Source: Bacteroidales bacterium
Lineage (GTDB): Bacteria > Bacteroidota > Bacteroidia > Bacteroidales > UBA932
Reading direction: 5' to 3'
Assembly: GCA_017560825.1 (NCBI GenBank)
Contig: JAFZED010000038.1
Coordinates: 1 to 43,117 of the forward strand
DNA length: 43,117 bases
Shown here in pieces: positions 1 through 8,666 of the stretch. Each line of letters starts with the position of its first letter. Within the stretch, counting starts at the first letter, position 1. The notes below the pieces were generated by a model that did no database searches, had not been told where the DNA came from, and saw only the letters and a list, made by a program, of their open reading frames with translations. The translations under genes and the position numbers were made by a program.

Positions 1-150
1 CTCAAGTGTGGTATCTGCGGTGAGCACGGTGGTGATCCTGCATCAGTTGAGTTCTGCTACAAGATCGGTCTCAACTATGTATCTTGCTCTCCATTCCGCG
101 TTCCAATCGCACGCCTCGCTGCTGCTCAGGCTGCAATCAAGAATGCATAA
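1..150 (+). CDS. ppdK: Pyruvate phosphate dikinase, C-terminal end (partial)
   Basis: The window opens inside this gene; 49 codons and a TAA stop are visible. The segment [20 protein letters not shown] followed by [19 protein letters not shown] is the highly conserved C-terminus of pyruvate phosphate dikinase, the enzyme that interconverts pyruvate and phosphoenolpyruvate using ATP and phosphate in the cytoplasm. The Cys-Gly-Glu-His segment belongs to the PEP/pyruvate-binding TIM barrel and holds the proton-donating cysteine of the family. Codons are strongly biased (GGT, GCT, CTC), as expected for a highly expressed central-metabolism gene. A hairpin terminator follows 23 bases after the stop. 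The start and the rest of the gene lie outside the window. Confidence 0.93.
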   Translation, partial: LKCGICGEHGGDPASVEFCYKIGLNYVSCSPFRVPIARLAAAQAAIKNA

Positions 151-173
151 TCAGACGCAGTTCTATAAATAAT

Positions 174-210
174 GTGGTCTCGCTCAATCGAGCGGGACCA
201 CTATTTTTTT
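174..210 (+). terminator. Rho-independent terminator after ppdK
   Basis: GTGGTCTCGCTC (174-185) pairs with GAGCGGGACCAC (190-201) through 12 base pairs with one G-U, a four-base AATC loop, and a run of T at 204-210. The opposing gene's stop codon (184-186) lies inside the hairpin, so the structure serves convergent transcripts. Confidence 0.85.
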
Positions 211-2124
211 AAGGGCTTTATCTGCAAGATCGGTCTTGCTTGCAATATGTTCTCTGACTGATTTTACAAACGGGTCATCGTCAAATCCCGAAAGTCCGGC
301 CAAAGTAAATTCCTTTCTTGCATCTTCATAGATCAGGTTGTCCAGGTCTATGACAGATGAACGCCATCTTATGATCAGCTCTGAGAGTTTCTCCACTGTC
401 ACTGATTCAAGAGAGAGCCCATAGTACTCCTGGATCATATAGCAGGCCCACTTCCATTCATAGTTATAATAATTCGAATGAAGATCCGCGAAGAGTCTGC
501 CGAGCATCTTCACATCCGTGATCCTGCCATTCTCTATTGCATCCAGAACATCATCAACTGCCTTCTCCGGTGCAATCATACCGGCAAGATCCGTCCACTT
601 ACCATCGCCATACTCCTTGTCGGGAGTCAAGGCGTGGCGCAGCTGTCGGACAGAAAAGAAATCAGAGTTCATTAACCTGGTTATCAAGGAATTGCCCAAG
701 AATTTGTCTATAGCATAGCCATAGTACTGAAGTCCTTTTTCAAGCGAGCTTCTCTTGATTCTTCCTCCTTGATAATCATAGGTTTCAGCCATATCCCCAA
801 AGTCCTGCTTGAGTTTCTCAAGTATAGCGACCCCGTTAAGCATCTTCTGAATTGTATATGGACTCAAAAGATTGCAGTTGACACAGTCCAGCCGCTCAGG
901 ATCTTTGCGGGCGTCTCTCATCGGCCACTTCTTTGCGTCCCTTATAGTTCCGACACTCTTGAGATTTGCTCCCGGCATTATGTAAGTGGTGCTCTGCTGC
1001 TCGATAAGATAGGAGAACGGCAGATCAGACGTATCCTGATGACTCACGTGACGTCCCATAACCAACGAAAAGGCTCCGACTCTGGCAGGCCATAATATAT
1101 ATGAATCAGAGGCCGTCTTCGCTCCCCTCTCAAGAATGCCGTGATGAATAGGACCAAGCTTGTACATATGGTTACTCTGGTTCGAACCCGAACCGGCATT
1201 CATAAACGAGAACATTCCGGCTATCAGAAGGGTGGACTTATGATGGGTCACCGTGTACGGACCGGCGAATATTGAACAGGCTTCACCATTCTCACCCCTG
1301 CAGTTGCTGAAGAACAGAGAATCTGTCGCAGAATAGTTGCGCCCCAGATGGCAGGCCTGACCTATGAAGCAGCGCGAGAATGTAACGCCATCCTCAACCG
1401 ATGAACCGCTGGATATGATGAAGTCATCTCCTACCACACCCACACCTATGTGTACAGGAGCCTTTCGATTGCTGTTTATGCTTCCGTTCTTCAGACGGGA
1501 AGCGCCCTCGATCTGGCAGCAGTCCCCTATCCTGACATTCTTTATATATCCGGAATCTGCGATGACCACGTCTTCGCCGATATGACCGACAGAGGAAGTC
1601 ACTGAAGCGACATACGACTTCACCATTGATTTCAGGCGGGCAATCATTTCCGGTCTATGGCGATACATAGCCATAATATAGGCTGCCTGCGCAGATAGCG
1701 AATCATATATGATGACCTCGCGTCCTCCGGTTTCATTCAAGATCGAGACCTCGACTCCATTCCCGAAAGTGCTCTGGCCGTCTGTGAGGATTATATCGAC
1801 ATTCTCAATGAATGTCCCCCTACCTATATTATAATTAGCTATATAGTTCTTGACATTCTCGATGCAGCAGTCATCGCCGACCGTCACATTGTGAAGGGTC
1901 GCATAGTAGATGCCGGAATGTTTCCTCATTCCGCCGGGGAGTTCAAAGACTTTTCTGAAGGAGCCGAGCCTTATGTTGCCGGAGAATCTGACATAACGGA
2001 TGTTATCAGCCGTAAAATCCGGATCGACCTCTATCTGGTCCCAATCCGTTGCAGAGCACATCCGGGACTCCAGGAAAGAGATTTCTGAAGATGTAAGTTT
2101 TCTATAAGCTGTCGTCATTTTCAT
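184..2124 (-). CDS. DUF4954-family left-handed beta-helix protein
   Basis: This 646-residue protein has many imperfect hexapeptide-type turns (for example VTVGDDCCIENV, GEDVVIADSGYIKNVRIGDCCQIEG), the pattern of a left-handed beta helix as in acyl- and nucleotidyltransferases. The arrangement, with an alpha-helical C-terminal third, matches the DUF4954 family of Bacteroidetes, whose function is not established; a sugar-nucleotide or acyl-transfer role is only inference. There is no signal peptide, so it is cytoplasmic. I place the start at the ATG at 2124 (MKMTTAYRKL), which overlaps the end of recX by 23 bases; an in-frame ATG at 2118 is equally possible, and the open frame upstream of 2124 reads through recX. 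It is the last gene of the leftward operon rlmN-patatin-recX-DUF4954 and its stop sits in the shared terminator. Confidence 0.8.
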   Translation of the reverse strand: MKMTTAYRKLTSSEISFLESRMCSATDWDQIEVDPDFTADNIRYVRFSGNIRLGSFRKVFELPGGMRKHSGIYYATLHNVTVGDDCCIENVKNYIANYNIGRGTFIENVDIILTDGQSTFGNGVEVSILNETGGREVIIYDSLSAQAAYIMAMYRHRPEMIARLKSMVKSYVASVTSSVGHIGEDVVIADSGYIKNVRIGDCCQIEGASRLKNGSINSNRKAPVHIGVGVVGDDFIISSGSSVEDGVTFSRCFIGQACHLGRNYSATDSLFFSNCRGENGEACSIFAGPYTVTHHKSTLLIAGMFSFMNAGSGSNQSNHMYKLGPIHHGILERGAKTASDSYILWPARVGAFSLVMGRHVSHQDTSDLPFSYLIEQQSTTYIMPGANLKSVGTIRDAKKWPMRDARKDPERLDCVNCNLLSPYTIQKMLNGVAILEKLKQDFGDMAETYDYQGGRIKRSSLEKGLQYYGYAIDKFLGNSLITRLMNSDFFSVRQLRHALTPDKEYGDGKWTDLAGMIAPEKAVDDVLDAIENGRITDVKMLGRLFADLHSNYYNYEWKWACYMIQEYYGLSLESVTVEKLSELIIRWRSSVIDLDNLIYEDARKEFTLAGLSGFDDDPFVKSVREHIASKTDLADKALKKIVVPLD

Positions 2125-2593
2125 TATATAAAATCGTGTCAACCATCTTCGACACCTCATCGTAGCCATAGCCTCTTGAGAGGGCGAAGCGCTTGAGTTT
2201 CAAGCCTTTCTGCGGGTCATTCTTCAAAGAACGCGCCTTGGTTTCCAACAATTTATATAATTTTGAAGATGCTCGGTCATCATCGATGTCGGCAAGGGCC
2301 GAAGATATGTCCTCCTGAGATATCCCTTTGGCCTGAAGCATATACCTTATCTTGACGGCACCCCATCCGGCGATGGAAGACTTATCACGGGCATATGCGG
2401 ACGCATATCGACTGTCGTCGATATATTTTTCCGATATGAGCTGGTCCATCAGGCGCTGCGCCTGATCGCGGTCACCTTCCAACGCTGTCAGGAGTTTCTT
2501 CATTATATCACCGCGACAGTACTCGCGACGCGAGCACAGCACCCTCATCCGGTCAAGGACCTTGGCAGGATCTTTCTTTCCGTCTGTTGCCAT
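2102..2593 (-). CDS. recX: Regulatory protein RecX
   Basis: The product is a 163-residue, basic, all-helical protein with the RecX three-helix repeats: an N-terminal block (RMRVLCSRREYCRGDIMKKL), a central block with the family hallmark YIDDSRYASAYARDK, and GWGAVKIRYMLQAKGIS. RecX binds RecA filaments and limits recombinase activity. It is not directly next to recA here: it is the third gene of a leftward operon whose promoter region is shared, back to back, with recA (recA starts at 6262). That keeps the usual recA-recX linkage in divergent form. It is four bases downstream of the patatin gene, and its 3' end overlaps the DUF4954 start. Length is normal for Bacteroidetes RecX. Confidence 0.9.
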   Translation of the reverse strand: MATDGKKDPAKVLDRMRVLCSRREYCRGDIMKKLLTALEGDRDQAQRLMDQLISEKYIDDSRYASAYARDKSSIAGWGAVKIRYMLQAKGISQEDISSALADIDDDRASSKLYKLLETKARSLKNDPQKGLKLKRFALSRGYGYDEVSKMVDTILYNENDDSL

Positions 2594-2597
2594 ATCC

Positions 2598-4982
2598 TTA
2601 GAAATTATATCCTGCGCTGATGTATAGACCCAACTTGTTGGTCAGGTTCGACCAATGGATGTTGGCACTTAGCGGACCGAAGATTGTGTCGTACGAATAG
2701 CTCATACACGCACCGAAATAGCCCTTGCCCTTGAAATAGTCCTGCAACCTGTCGCTGTCATTGACATAGTTAAGCGACACTGAAACAAAGTGGTTATTCA
2801 TTACCTCCTGACGAAGCTCCGCGCCATACAATGTCAGGATGTTCTTCATTGCCACCAGATTAGTTATGCCGACGAACGGGATCTGCTGCTCCACATAACG
2901 TCCTGGCACAAAGCCTCCTATCGCGTTGAAGTAAGCTACAGGGATTTCTTTTCCGAACAGCATTCTCGTGCTGAAATAAGGTGTCAGACAGACATCATCC
3001 TTAAATGAGATCACACCGCGCACATCGGCTTCCAAAGAGTGGAAATTATTGAATCTGTGCGGGAATCCTCCAAGAGTCCAGGCATAGGAGAGGCCGGCCA
3101 TTATACCTTTTGAAGGGAAGTAGCCATCATCGAATGTGTCCGTCCTGGCATCAAGGAACATAGACACAAAGTCATTGGTCAGCTGGTCGAAATCGTAGTC
3201 ACCGATGATCTGTGAAGACTTTATGTTACGGATGTCAAAAATCTCGTTCCTGAGTCCTCCCTTTATGTCGAACTGCCTCCATTTCATATTGGACAGGTAC
3301 ACATCCTGAGTTGCACAGAAATAGTTGAGACTCAGATTGTTGTTTCCGAATCCAAGACGGTCCATATTGGCCCATCTGAAAGTGGCTGATGCGTTGACTG
3401 TCGGGATCTTCGGAACATCATAAGACCAGTGCACCTGCATAAACGGATTTGAGCTTATCCTTCCTGTGAAGTCAACGGTGTGACCGTAGAATTGGTGGGC
3501 ATTGAGGCCGACATTGACTAAAACAGACACCAGCTCCTCCGTGTCCGCACGCACTCCAAGACCGAACTGGTGGATAGGGCCTTTCTTGCAGTTGAAGACA
3601 AGTCTGTATGGCTCTTCCTGTCCCTGGAATTCGTATGTGACATAGTCATATGCCTGGGTGCCGTAAATCTGTGCTACAATGTCATCAAGGTCAGACTTCG
3701 TGATCCTGCCCTTGAGATTTACGTGGAGTCGGTCCATCAGGAGTTCCTTCTCCTTTGGGAGTACTCCTGTGACATCTATCTCCGAAATAAGTATCGAGTC
3801 CTCCTGGAAGTTCAGAGCAGGCTTCTTCTGCGCGACCTTGTACTTCCCGCTGGTGCGTGCCGCCACCTTGCGCAGGAGTGAATCCTGCGCCATAGCCGCC
3901 TCCGCACCTCGGATAAGGATGGTGTCTATGCTCTCCTTGGTGAAACTCAACATATTGAAGCCCTTGAGGTCAGGCTTGATCTTCACATCTGGAACATTGA
4001 CATTCTTTTCAAAGGCATCCATTCCGAGCATATCTATGCCCTGGCCTACTATGTCACCGATGTTGTTGACTTCCATATATGTCTTTCTTGCCTGCGAAAG
4101 ATCCACTCCGATGATGATGTCGGCCCCGAGATCTCGGGCAAGTGATGTAGGATAGTTGTCTCTCAGACCTCCGTCAACCAGCACCATACCGTCCACCCTG
4201 ACAGGGGCGAATATGCCCGGGATCGACATAGTCGAGCGCATAGCGTCGTTAATGCTGCCCTCATACCATATCTTGGCCTTTCCGGAAACCATATCGGCTG
4301 CCACGCAGACAAAAGGCTTCGGAAGGTCGATGAATTTCATCTTATCCTGATAACCGATGGTCAATGAGCTGATGAGATTACTTACATTCTGACCGTATAT
4401 GTAGCCGGACGGAAGGCTTCCCAGAAGGTTCTGCCTGAGAAAGTCCGCACCATTCTCACTGTCTGCGCCGATGTCGAGGATATCGTGCCTGTGCACGGGA
4501 TCGAAGCGGTTGTCATCGGCGAGCTTCATCTTGTAATAGTCCTTTTCGTAGTAGAAAGGAACGGATATGAGGTATTTCTCCTTATATTTCATATCCGCAT
4601 ATGAGGCATATTCACGAGGGAGTTCATCACTGAAGGCCCAGCCCCAATCGATGTTCCTTATCAGGGAATCCATCTGGTCAGGAGTGTAGCCCAAGGCGTA
4701 CAGACCGCCTACCAGGCCGCCCATACTTGTACCCAGAACCATATCTACAGGAATGCCGTAAGACTCCAGGACACGGATCACGCCTATATGCGCAGCTCCT
4801 TTGGCACCTCCTCCACTGAGTACAAGCGCCACTGTCGGTCTGTGCTTACGGATGCCTGCCATCTTCTTTTTGATCTGAACCGCGGAGAGCGAATCCGCAG
4901 CAGGATCGATTCCCTGGGCAGATACAGGCACAGCCGCTGCTGAGAGCAGGCATATACACACAAACAAAATAAATCTTCTCAT
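2598..4982 (-). CDS. Patatin-like phospholipase with Omp85-type barrel
   Basis: This 794-residue outer-membrane protein begins with a signal peptide (MRRFILFVCICLLSAAAVPVSA). The patatin domain spans about residues 48-290: oxyanion motif GGGAKGAAHIG at 57-67, nucleophile elbow GTSMG with Ser86, and catalytic Asp270 in VDGGLRDNYP. A short POTRA-like segment follows at roughly 395-470 (ISEIDVTGVLPKEKELLM), then a BamA/Omp85-type beta-barrel to the C-terminal aromatic residue (YISAGYNF). The PlpD family has this architecture: a secreted lipase joined to its own barrel. The likely role is phospholipid hydrolysis at the outer membrane, which is inference from the family. It lies 8 bases after rlmN and 4 bases before recX, so all are probably co-transcribed. 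Confidence 0.88.
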   Translation of the reverse strand: MRRFILFVCICLLSAAAVPVSAQGIDPAADSLSAVQIKKKMAGIRKHRPTVALVLSGGGAKGAAHIGVIRVLESYGIPVDMVLGTSMGGLVGGLYALGYTPDQMDSLIRNIDWGWAFSDELPREYASYADMKYKEKYLISVPFYYEKDYYKMKLADDNRFDPVHRHDILDIGADSENGADFLRQNLLGSLPSGYIYGQNVSNLISSLTIGYQDKMKFIDLPKPFVCVAADMVSGKAKIWYEGSINDAMRSTMSIPGIFAPVRVDGMVLVDGGLRDNYPTSLARDLGADIIIGVDLSQARKTYMEVNNIGDIVGQGIDMLGMDAFEKNVNVPDVKIKPDLKGFNMLSFTKESIDTILIRGAEAAMAQDSLLRKVAARTSGKYKVAQKKPALNFQEDSILISEIDVTGVLPKEKELLMDRLHVNLKGRITKSDLDDIVAQIYGTQAYDYVTYEFQGQEEPYRLVFNCKKGPIHQFGLGVRADTEELVSVLVNVGLNAHQFYGHTVDFTGRISSNPFMQVHWSYDVPKIPTVNASATFRWANMDRLGFGNNNLSLNYFCATQDVYLSNMKWRQFDIKGGLRNEIFDIRNIKSSQIIGDYDFDQLTNDFVSMFLDARTDTFDDGYFPSKGIMAGLSYAWTLGGFPHRFNNFHSLEADVRGVISFKDDVCLTPYFSTRMLFGKEIPVAYFNAIGGFVPGRYVEQQIPFVGITNLVAMKNILTLYGAELRQEVMNNHFVSVSLNYVNDSDRLQDYFKGKGYFGACMSYSYDTIFGPLSANIHWSNLTNKLGLYISAGYNF

Positions 4983-4990
4983 TCTTTATT

Positions 4991-6061
4991 CTATCTTTCC
5001 TCCTTATGCTGACCTGCAAGCATTCCGCAGGCTGCGAGGATGTCTTCACCGCGGGAAGCTCGTATGGTGGTCATCAGGCCGGAGTTGTTCAACCTTGTCT
5101 TGAAGTTTTCCATAATAGCGTCAGGTGAAGTCTCGTATGGGAAATCCGGAATCTTGTGGAACCTGATAAGGTTCATTCTGCACTCCAGTCCCTTCATCAT
5201 CCTTATCAAGGCATCGGCGTGGGCCTTTGTGTCATTGAAGCCCGCGAACATCGTGTACTCGAAGCTCACACGGCGTTGGCCTGTAAAGTCGTACTGCTTT
5301 ATCAGGTCGATGACCTCCTGTATCGGCCAGGCGCCCTGGACAGGCATCATACTCAGTCTCTCCGGTCCGAAAGGATTGTGGAGACTCACCGCCAGATGGC
5401 ACTTGCACTCATCCAGGAATCGTTTCAGGTTAGGAATCACTCCGATTGTAGAGAGCGTGATCCTCTTCGGGCTCCAGCCGAATCCCCAGTCCGCAGTGAG
5501 GATCTCGATTGCCCGCATCACGTTTTCGTAGTTGTCAAGCGGTTCTCCCATACCCATAAAGACGGCATTGGTAAGTCTGTCAGACTCATCGACCGCGATG
5601 AACTGGGATATGATGTCAGCGGCAGACATATGGCCGTGGAAGCCCTGCCTTCCTGTCATACAGAAGCGGCAGCCCATCCTGCAGCCGGACTGTGACGAAA
5701 CGCACAAGGTCGCACGGTCGTCGTCCGGAATCATCACTGCCTCCACTGCTCCTGCTTCCAGCTCTTCCTGAGGTACTCTCAGATTCAGTCCTCTCTTATG
5801 AGGGCACAACACCGGGAAAAGATACTTCTTGGTTCCGTCAGAGGAGATCTGAAGGCCTGCATATCCGGTCACTCCGACCTCGTACTTCTCTGACAATCTG
5901 GCCCTTGCGACTTTAGACAGATTGGTCATCTCATCTATTGTGCGTACTTTCTTGACATACAGCCACTGGGCAATCTGCTTGGCTGTAAAACCAGGCAGTC
6001 CCTCTTCAGACACGAGCTGCTTGAGCTCTTCAAGATTCTTTCCCAAAAGTTTTATCTTCAT
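4991..6061 (-). CDS. rlmN: 23S rRNA (adenine-2503-C2)-methyltransferase RlmN
   Basis: The product is a 356-residue radical-SAM enzyme that methylates C2 of A2503 in 23S rRNA (and of A37 in some tRNAs). The iron-sulfur motif CRMGCRFC gives Cys127, Cys131 and Cys134. The mechanistic cysteines are Cys120 (RATLCVSS) and Cys345 near the C-terminus (LAACGM), where the family carries the methylated Cys. GMGEPLDNYENV and SLHNPFGPERLSMMP are further family signatures. I chose the ATG at 6061 (MKIKLLGKN): it has an AGGGAT sequence just upstream and a TATTTTTG promoter box 27 bases before it; an open-frame extension upstream would run through that promoter. First gene of the leftward operon and divergent from recA. 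Confidence 0.95.
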   Translation of the reverse strand: MKIKLLGKNLEELKQLVSEEGLPGFTAKQIAQWLYVKKVRTIDEMTNLSKVARARLSEKYEVGVTGYAGLQISSDGTKKYLFPVLCPHKRGLNLRVPQEELEAGAVEAVMIPDDDRATLCVSSQSGCRMGCRFCMTGRQGFHGHMSAADIISQFIAVDESDRLTNAVFMGMGEPLDNYENVMRAIEILTADWGFGWSPKRITLSTIGVIPNLKRFLDECKCHLAVSLHNPFGPERLSMMPVQGAWPIQEVIDLIKQYDFTGQRRVSFEYTMFAGFNDTKAHADALIRMMKGLECRMNLIRFHKIPDFPYETSPDAIMENFKTRLNNSGLMTTIRASRGEDILAACGMLAGQHKEER

Positions 6062-6087
6062 ATCCCTTTTCCCTCTTAATTTATATA

Positions 6088-6095
6088 CAAAAATA
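6088..6095 (-). promoter_or_regulatory. -7 box of the rlmN operon promoter
   Basis: On the minus strand the sequence is TATTTTTG, an exact match to the Bacteroidetes TAnnTTTG element, placed 27 bases upstream of the rlmN start. No clear TTTG -33 element is seen. Confidence 0.5.
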
Positions 6096-6141
6096 GTGTT
6101 TTTTGGGGGTGTTTGTCCGCTGCTGGTCAGAAAATATTTAA

Positions 6142-6162
6142 TTGTGCCGCGACTTGGCACAA
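6142..6162. promoter_or_regulatory. Dyad TTGTGCC-N7-GGCACAA between rlmN and recA
   Basis: A perfect 7-bp inverted repeat (TTGTGCC at 6142-6148, GGCACAA at 6156-6162) ends 8 bases before the recA -7 box, so it covers the -33 region of recA, and it lies between the divergent rlmN and recA promoters. It has the shape of a dimeric repressor operator; SOS control is a natural guess for recA, but the sequence does not match a LexA site I can name. Confidence 0.45.
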
Positions 6163-6170
6163 AGTAATAA

Positions 6171-6178
6171 TAATTTTG
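6171..6178 (+). promoter_or_regulatory. recA promoter -7 box
   Basis: TAATTTTG matches TAnnTTTG exactly. Transcription would begin near 6184, giving a leader of about 78 bases before the recA ATG. A canonical -33 TTTG at the usual spacing is not evident; that region is occupied by the dyad at 6142-6162. Confidence 0.55.
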
Positions 6179-6214
6179 CCACCATAAAAGATTTTCATTA
6201 CATTTGTTGGACGT

Positions 6215-6229
6215 GCGGAAAAGTTCCGC
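6215..6229 (+). promoter_or_regulatory. Hairpin in the recA 5' leader
   Basis: GCGGAA (6215-6220) and TTCCGC (6224-6229) form a perfect 6-bp stem with a three-base loop, about 30 bases before the recA start codon and downstream of the predicted transcription start. It could stabilise the leader or affect translation; the role is unknown. Confidence 0.4.
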
Positions 6230-6261
6230 CGACACTTAAAAACATTATAAAATTTACATTT

Positions 6262-7287
6262 ATGGCTAAAGAAGTAAAGGAAAGTACCGGTATCAATGAC
6301 GCTAAACTTAAGGCGTTGCAGGCGACGATTGACAAGATTGAGAAAGATTACGGAAAGGGTACGATTATGAAGTTGGGAGATCAGCCAAAATGGGAGGTTT
6401 CGGTCATTCCGAGCGGTTCCATTGCGCTCGACGCCGCACTCGGCATCGGAGGCTACCCACGCGGAAGAGTAATCGAGATTTACGGACCGGAATCCAGCGG
6501 TAAGACAACTCTTGCCATCCACGCCATCGCCCAGGCACAGAAGCAGGGCGGCATTGCTGCCATCATCGATGCCGAGCACGCATTTGACAGGACTTATGCA
6601 AAGAACCTCGGAGTAGACCTCGAGACACTCTTGATCTCGCAGCCGGACAACGGTGAGCAGGCTCTGGAGATTGCAGACAACCTCATCCGCTCAGGCGCCA
6701 TCGACATCATCGTGATCGACTCAGTTGCAGCACTCACACCGAAGGCTGAGATCGAAGGTGAGATGGGAGACTCCAAGATGGGACTTCAGGCCCGCCTTAT
6801 GAGCCAGGCCCTCAGAAAGCTCACAGCAAACATCAGCAAGACCAACACCTGCTGCATCTTCATCAACCAGCTGCGTGACAAGATCGGCGTGATGTTCGGC
6901 AACCCTGAGACCACAACCGGTGGTAACGCATTGAAGTTCTATGCTTCAGTACGTGTGGATGTCCGCAGGACAACTCAGATCAAAGACGGTGACGAGGCTC
7001 TCGGAAACCGCACAAAGGTAAAGATCGTGAAGAACAAGATGGCACCGCCGTTCAAGAAGGCAGAGTTTGACATCGTGTACGGCGAGGGTATCTCAAAGAT
7101 CGGAGAGATCATCGACCTCGGTGTCGAGTACGACATCATCAAGAAGAGCGGCTCGTGGTTCAGCTACGGCGAAAGCAAGCTTGCGCAGGGTCGCGAGGCT
7201 GTGAAGCAGCTCCTTACTGACAATGTGGAGCTTTGCGAGGAGATCGAAGGAAAGATCCGCGAGGCACTTGCAAATTCGCAGGAATAA
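6262..7287 (+). CDS. recA: Recombinase RecA
   Basis: The 341-residue RecA forms ATP-dependent filaments on single-stranded DNA for strand exchange and SOS co-protease activity. Visible motifs are Walker A GPESSGKT (residues 75-82), Walker [11 protein letters not shown], loop L1 [20 protein letters not shown], and loop L2 [20 protein letters not shown]. The start at 6262 (MAKEVKEST) gives the normal family length; the open frame further upstream contains the promoter and leader. The C-terminal tail is short and acidic. It has a TAnnTTTG promoter, is divergent from the rlmN-patatin-recX-DUF4954 operon, and is followed 12 bases later by a small lipoprotein gene that is probably co-transcribed. 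Confidence 0.98.
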   Translation: MAKEVKESTGINDAKLKALQATIDKIEKDYGKGTIMKLGDQPKWEVSVIPSGSIALDAALGIGGYPRGRVIEIYGPESSGKTTLAIHAIAQAQKQGGIAAIIDAEHAFDRTYAKNLGVDLETLLISQPDNGEQALEIADNLIRSGAIDIIVIDSVAALTPKAEIEGEMGDSKMGLQARLMSQALRKLTANISKTNTCCIFINQLRDKIGVMFGNPETTTGGNALKFYASVRVDVRRTTQIKDGDEALGNRTKVKIVKNKMAPPFKKAEFDIVYGEGISKIGEIIDLGVEYDIIKKSGSWFSYGESKLAQGREAVKQLLTDNVELCEEIEGKIREALANSQE

Positions 7288-7299
7288 AGCCCACTCATT

Positions 7300-7689
7300 A
7301 TGAAAAAACTCTTCAACAACATAGCGATTTCATTGGCAGCAGGCCTTCTTGCCCTGCTGTCAATGACTTCCTGCGGCAACATAGACAGCGATTTTGATGA
7401 AAAAAGCTGTGAGGCGTTCCTGACCTGCTACTATGCAGGAGGCTTCGAAGCAGAAATGTCTGAAGAAACCTACCACATCAAGGGTTACCTCTCCAACAAG
7501 GAAATCGAAGACATCTTTTATGATCTCATCGAAGAAGTAACGCCAGGATTTTATGCTGCACTTTTAGAGATTGACTTTTACGACTGGATGGACGACTACT
7601 CTCACACCGATGTCTATGACTTCTGGTGGGAGCCGACAAACGACCTGACAGGCGAAGGCTACTATGCCTGGGATGAAAGAGACGACTAG
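7300..7689 (+). CDS. Small acidic lipoprotein of unknown function
   Basis: The 129-residue product starts with a lipoprotein signal peptide ending in SMTSC (lipid-modified Cys25). The mature part is short, very acidic and rich in aromatics (FYDWMDDY, FWWEPTND, GYYAWDERDD). I do not recognise a family. It begins 12 bases after recA on the same strand, so it is probably transcribed with it, although no functional link to recombination is evident. Its 3' end faces the helix-hairpin-helix gene with a 17-base gap and no obvious terminator. Codon use is like that of its neighbours. Confidence 0.75.
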   Translation: MKKLFNNIAISLAAGLLALLSMTSCGNIDSDFDEKSCEAFLTCYYAGGFEAEMSEETYHIKGYLSNKEIEDIFYDLIEEVTPGFYAALLEIDFYDWMDDYSHTDVYDFWWEPTNDLTGEGYYAWDERDD

Positions 7690-7706
7690 TCCCGCCAGGA
7701 CAGTGA

Positions 7707-8567
7707 TCATTCTGCCGGCAAGGCGATGACACATCTTTCCAGTCTTGAAGAAGACTCAAACGAGAGGACTCCCGCTTCGGTGAGTCCTTTTATTGTGCAC
7801 ATCGCCTTGGGATTGTTTTCTCTGAAAAGGACAATGGCCTTAGCTGTCTCCATATTGCTTATGTACGGGTGCTTGATCAGTTCATCAGCCGGGAGCGTCC
7901 ATAGCGGGTAGGGCTTGACATTCTCCGGTCTGACAACCACCAGATCAGCCAAGGCCTCATATTTTTCCTGATCGAAGCGATAAATGTCCATAAGCTGCTC
8001 CTTGCAGGAGTAGCCTCCAAGAGCAGTTCTATGCTCAATGATCTTTGACGCGAACCATCCCCCTATGCCTGGCAAGGCATCAAGGGCTGCCGAATCGGCG
8101 ACATTCAGGTCGACCAAAGGTATGTCTATATATGGTTCAAGACGCTTGAAAATACTGTCAGAGACCACAAAGGACTCAGCAAAGTCAGACTTCCGGTGAA
8201 AGGTTCCTCCCTTAGTCCGGTAGTTGACAATGCTCTGAGCCTGCTTCTGGCTGAAACCCAGACGACAGAGGTCATCTACAGAAACTGTGTTTGGATTGAA
8301 AGTGAAGTTCTCGACTTTCTTTCGTGGTGCATTTGCCCTGACATTTTCTGCCCGAGGACTATGAGGAGAGTTGCTGCGGACTGCTTCTGATGTCTGTGGA
8401 TACACATAGACCGTGTCCGGCTGGTCTCTGTCCGCCACAATCTTAGTAATGGCGGCGTTGTGTATGAAAAGGGCTGTCTGGTACCCCACAATGAGGAAGA
8501 CTATGGCTATGACCCCCATAATGAAAGACTCCGACAGCCCCGATTTCTGTTTGCTTTTCTTATCCAT
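7707..8567 (-). CDS. ComEA-like helix-hairpin-helix protein, membrane-anchored
   Basis: This 286-residue protein has one N-terminal membrane segment (IMGVIAIVFLIVGYQTALFI, about residues 17-36), a low-complexity linker, then helix-hairpin-helix units: TVSVDDLCRLGFSQKQAQSI, NVADSAALDALPGIGGWFAS (a classic LPGIG hairpin), and a third weaker unit near the C-terminus (HPYISNMETAKAIVLFR). ComEA-type proteins bind double-stranded DNA, in some species for DNA uptake; many Bacteroidetes have such a protein without a known transformation system, so the role is open. The start at 8567 (MDKKSKQKSG) places the positive residues before the membrane helix as expected; an upstream in-frame ATG at 8612 would add 15 residues and run into the terminator hairpin. 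Confidence 0.8.
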   Translation of the reverse strand: MDKKSKQKSGLSESFIMGVIAIVFLIVGYQTALFIHNAAITKIVADRDQPDTVYVYPQTSEAVRSNSPHSPRAENVRANAPRKKVENFTFNPNTVSVDDLCRLGFSQKQAQSIVNYRTKGGTFHRKSDFAESFVVSDSIFKRLEPYIDIPLVDLNVADSAALDALPGIGGWFASKIIEHRTALGGYSCKEQLMDIYRFDQEKYEALADLVVVRPENVKPYPLWTLPADELIKHPYISNMETAKAIVLFRENNPKAMCTIKGLTEAGVLSFESSSRLERCVIALPAE

Positions 8568-8600
8568 CCTTGCGAAATCTTTTAGGCAAAAGTGAATAAT

Positions 8601-8647
8601 GAAAAAGAGCAAAACAACGGCTGAAGCGAAGTTTTGCTCTTTTTTTA
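8601..8647. terminator. Bidirectional hairpin terminator
   Basis: AGAGCAAAAC (8606-8615) and GTTTTGCTCT (8631-8640) make a perfect 10-bp stem. T runs follow on both strands: 8641-8647 on plus, and the complement of 8602-8606 on minus. In the minus direction it ends rsmI transcription before the helix-hairpin-helix gene. Confidence 0.75.
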
Positions 8648-8666
8648 ACGAAATATTTCTCTTTTT

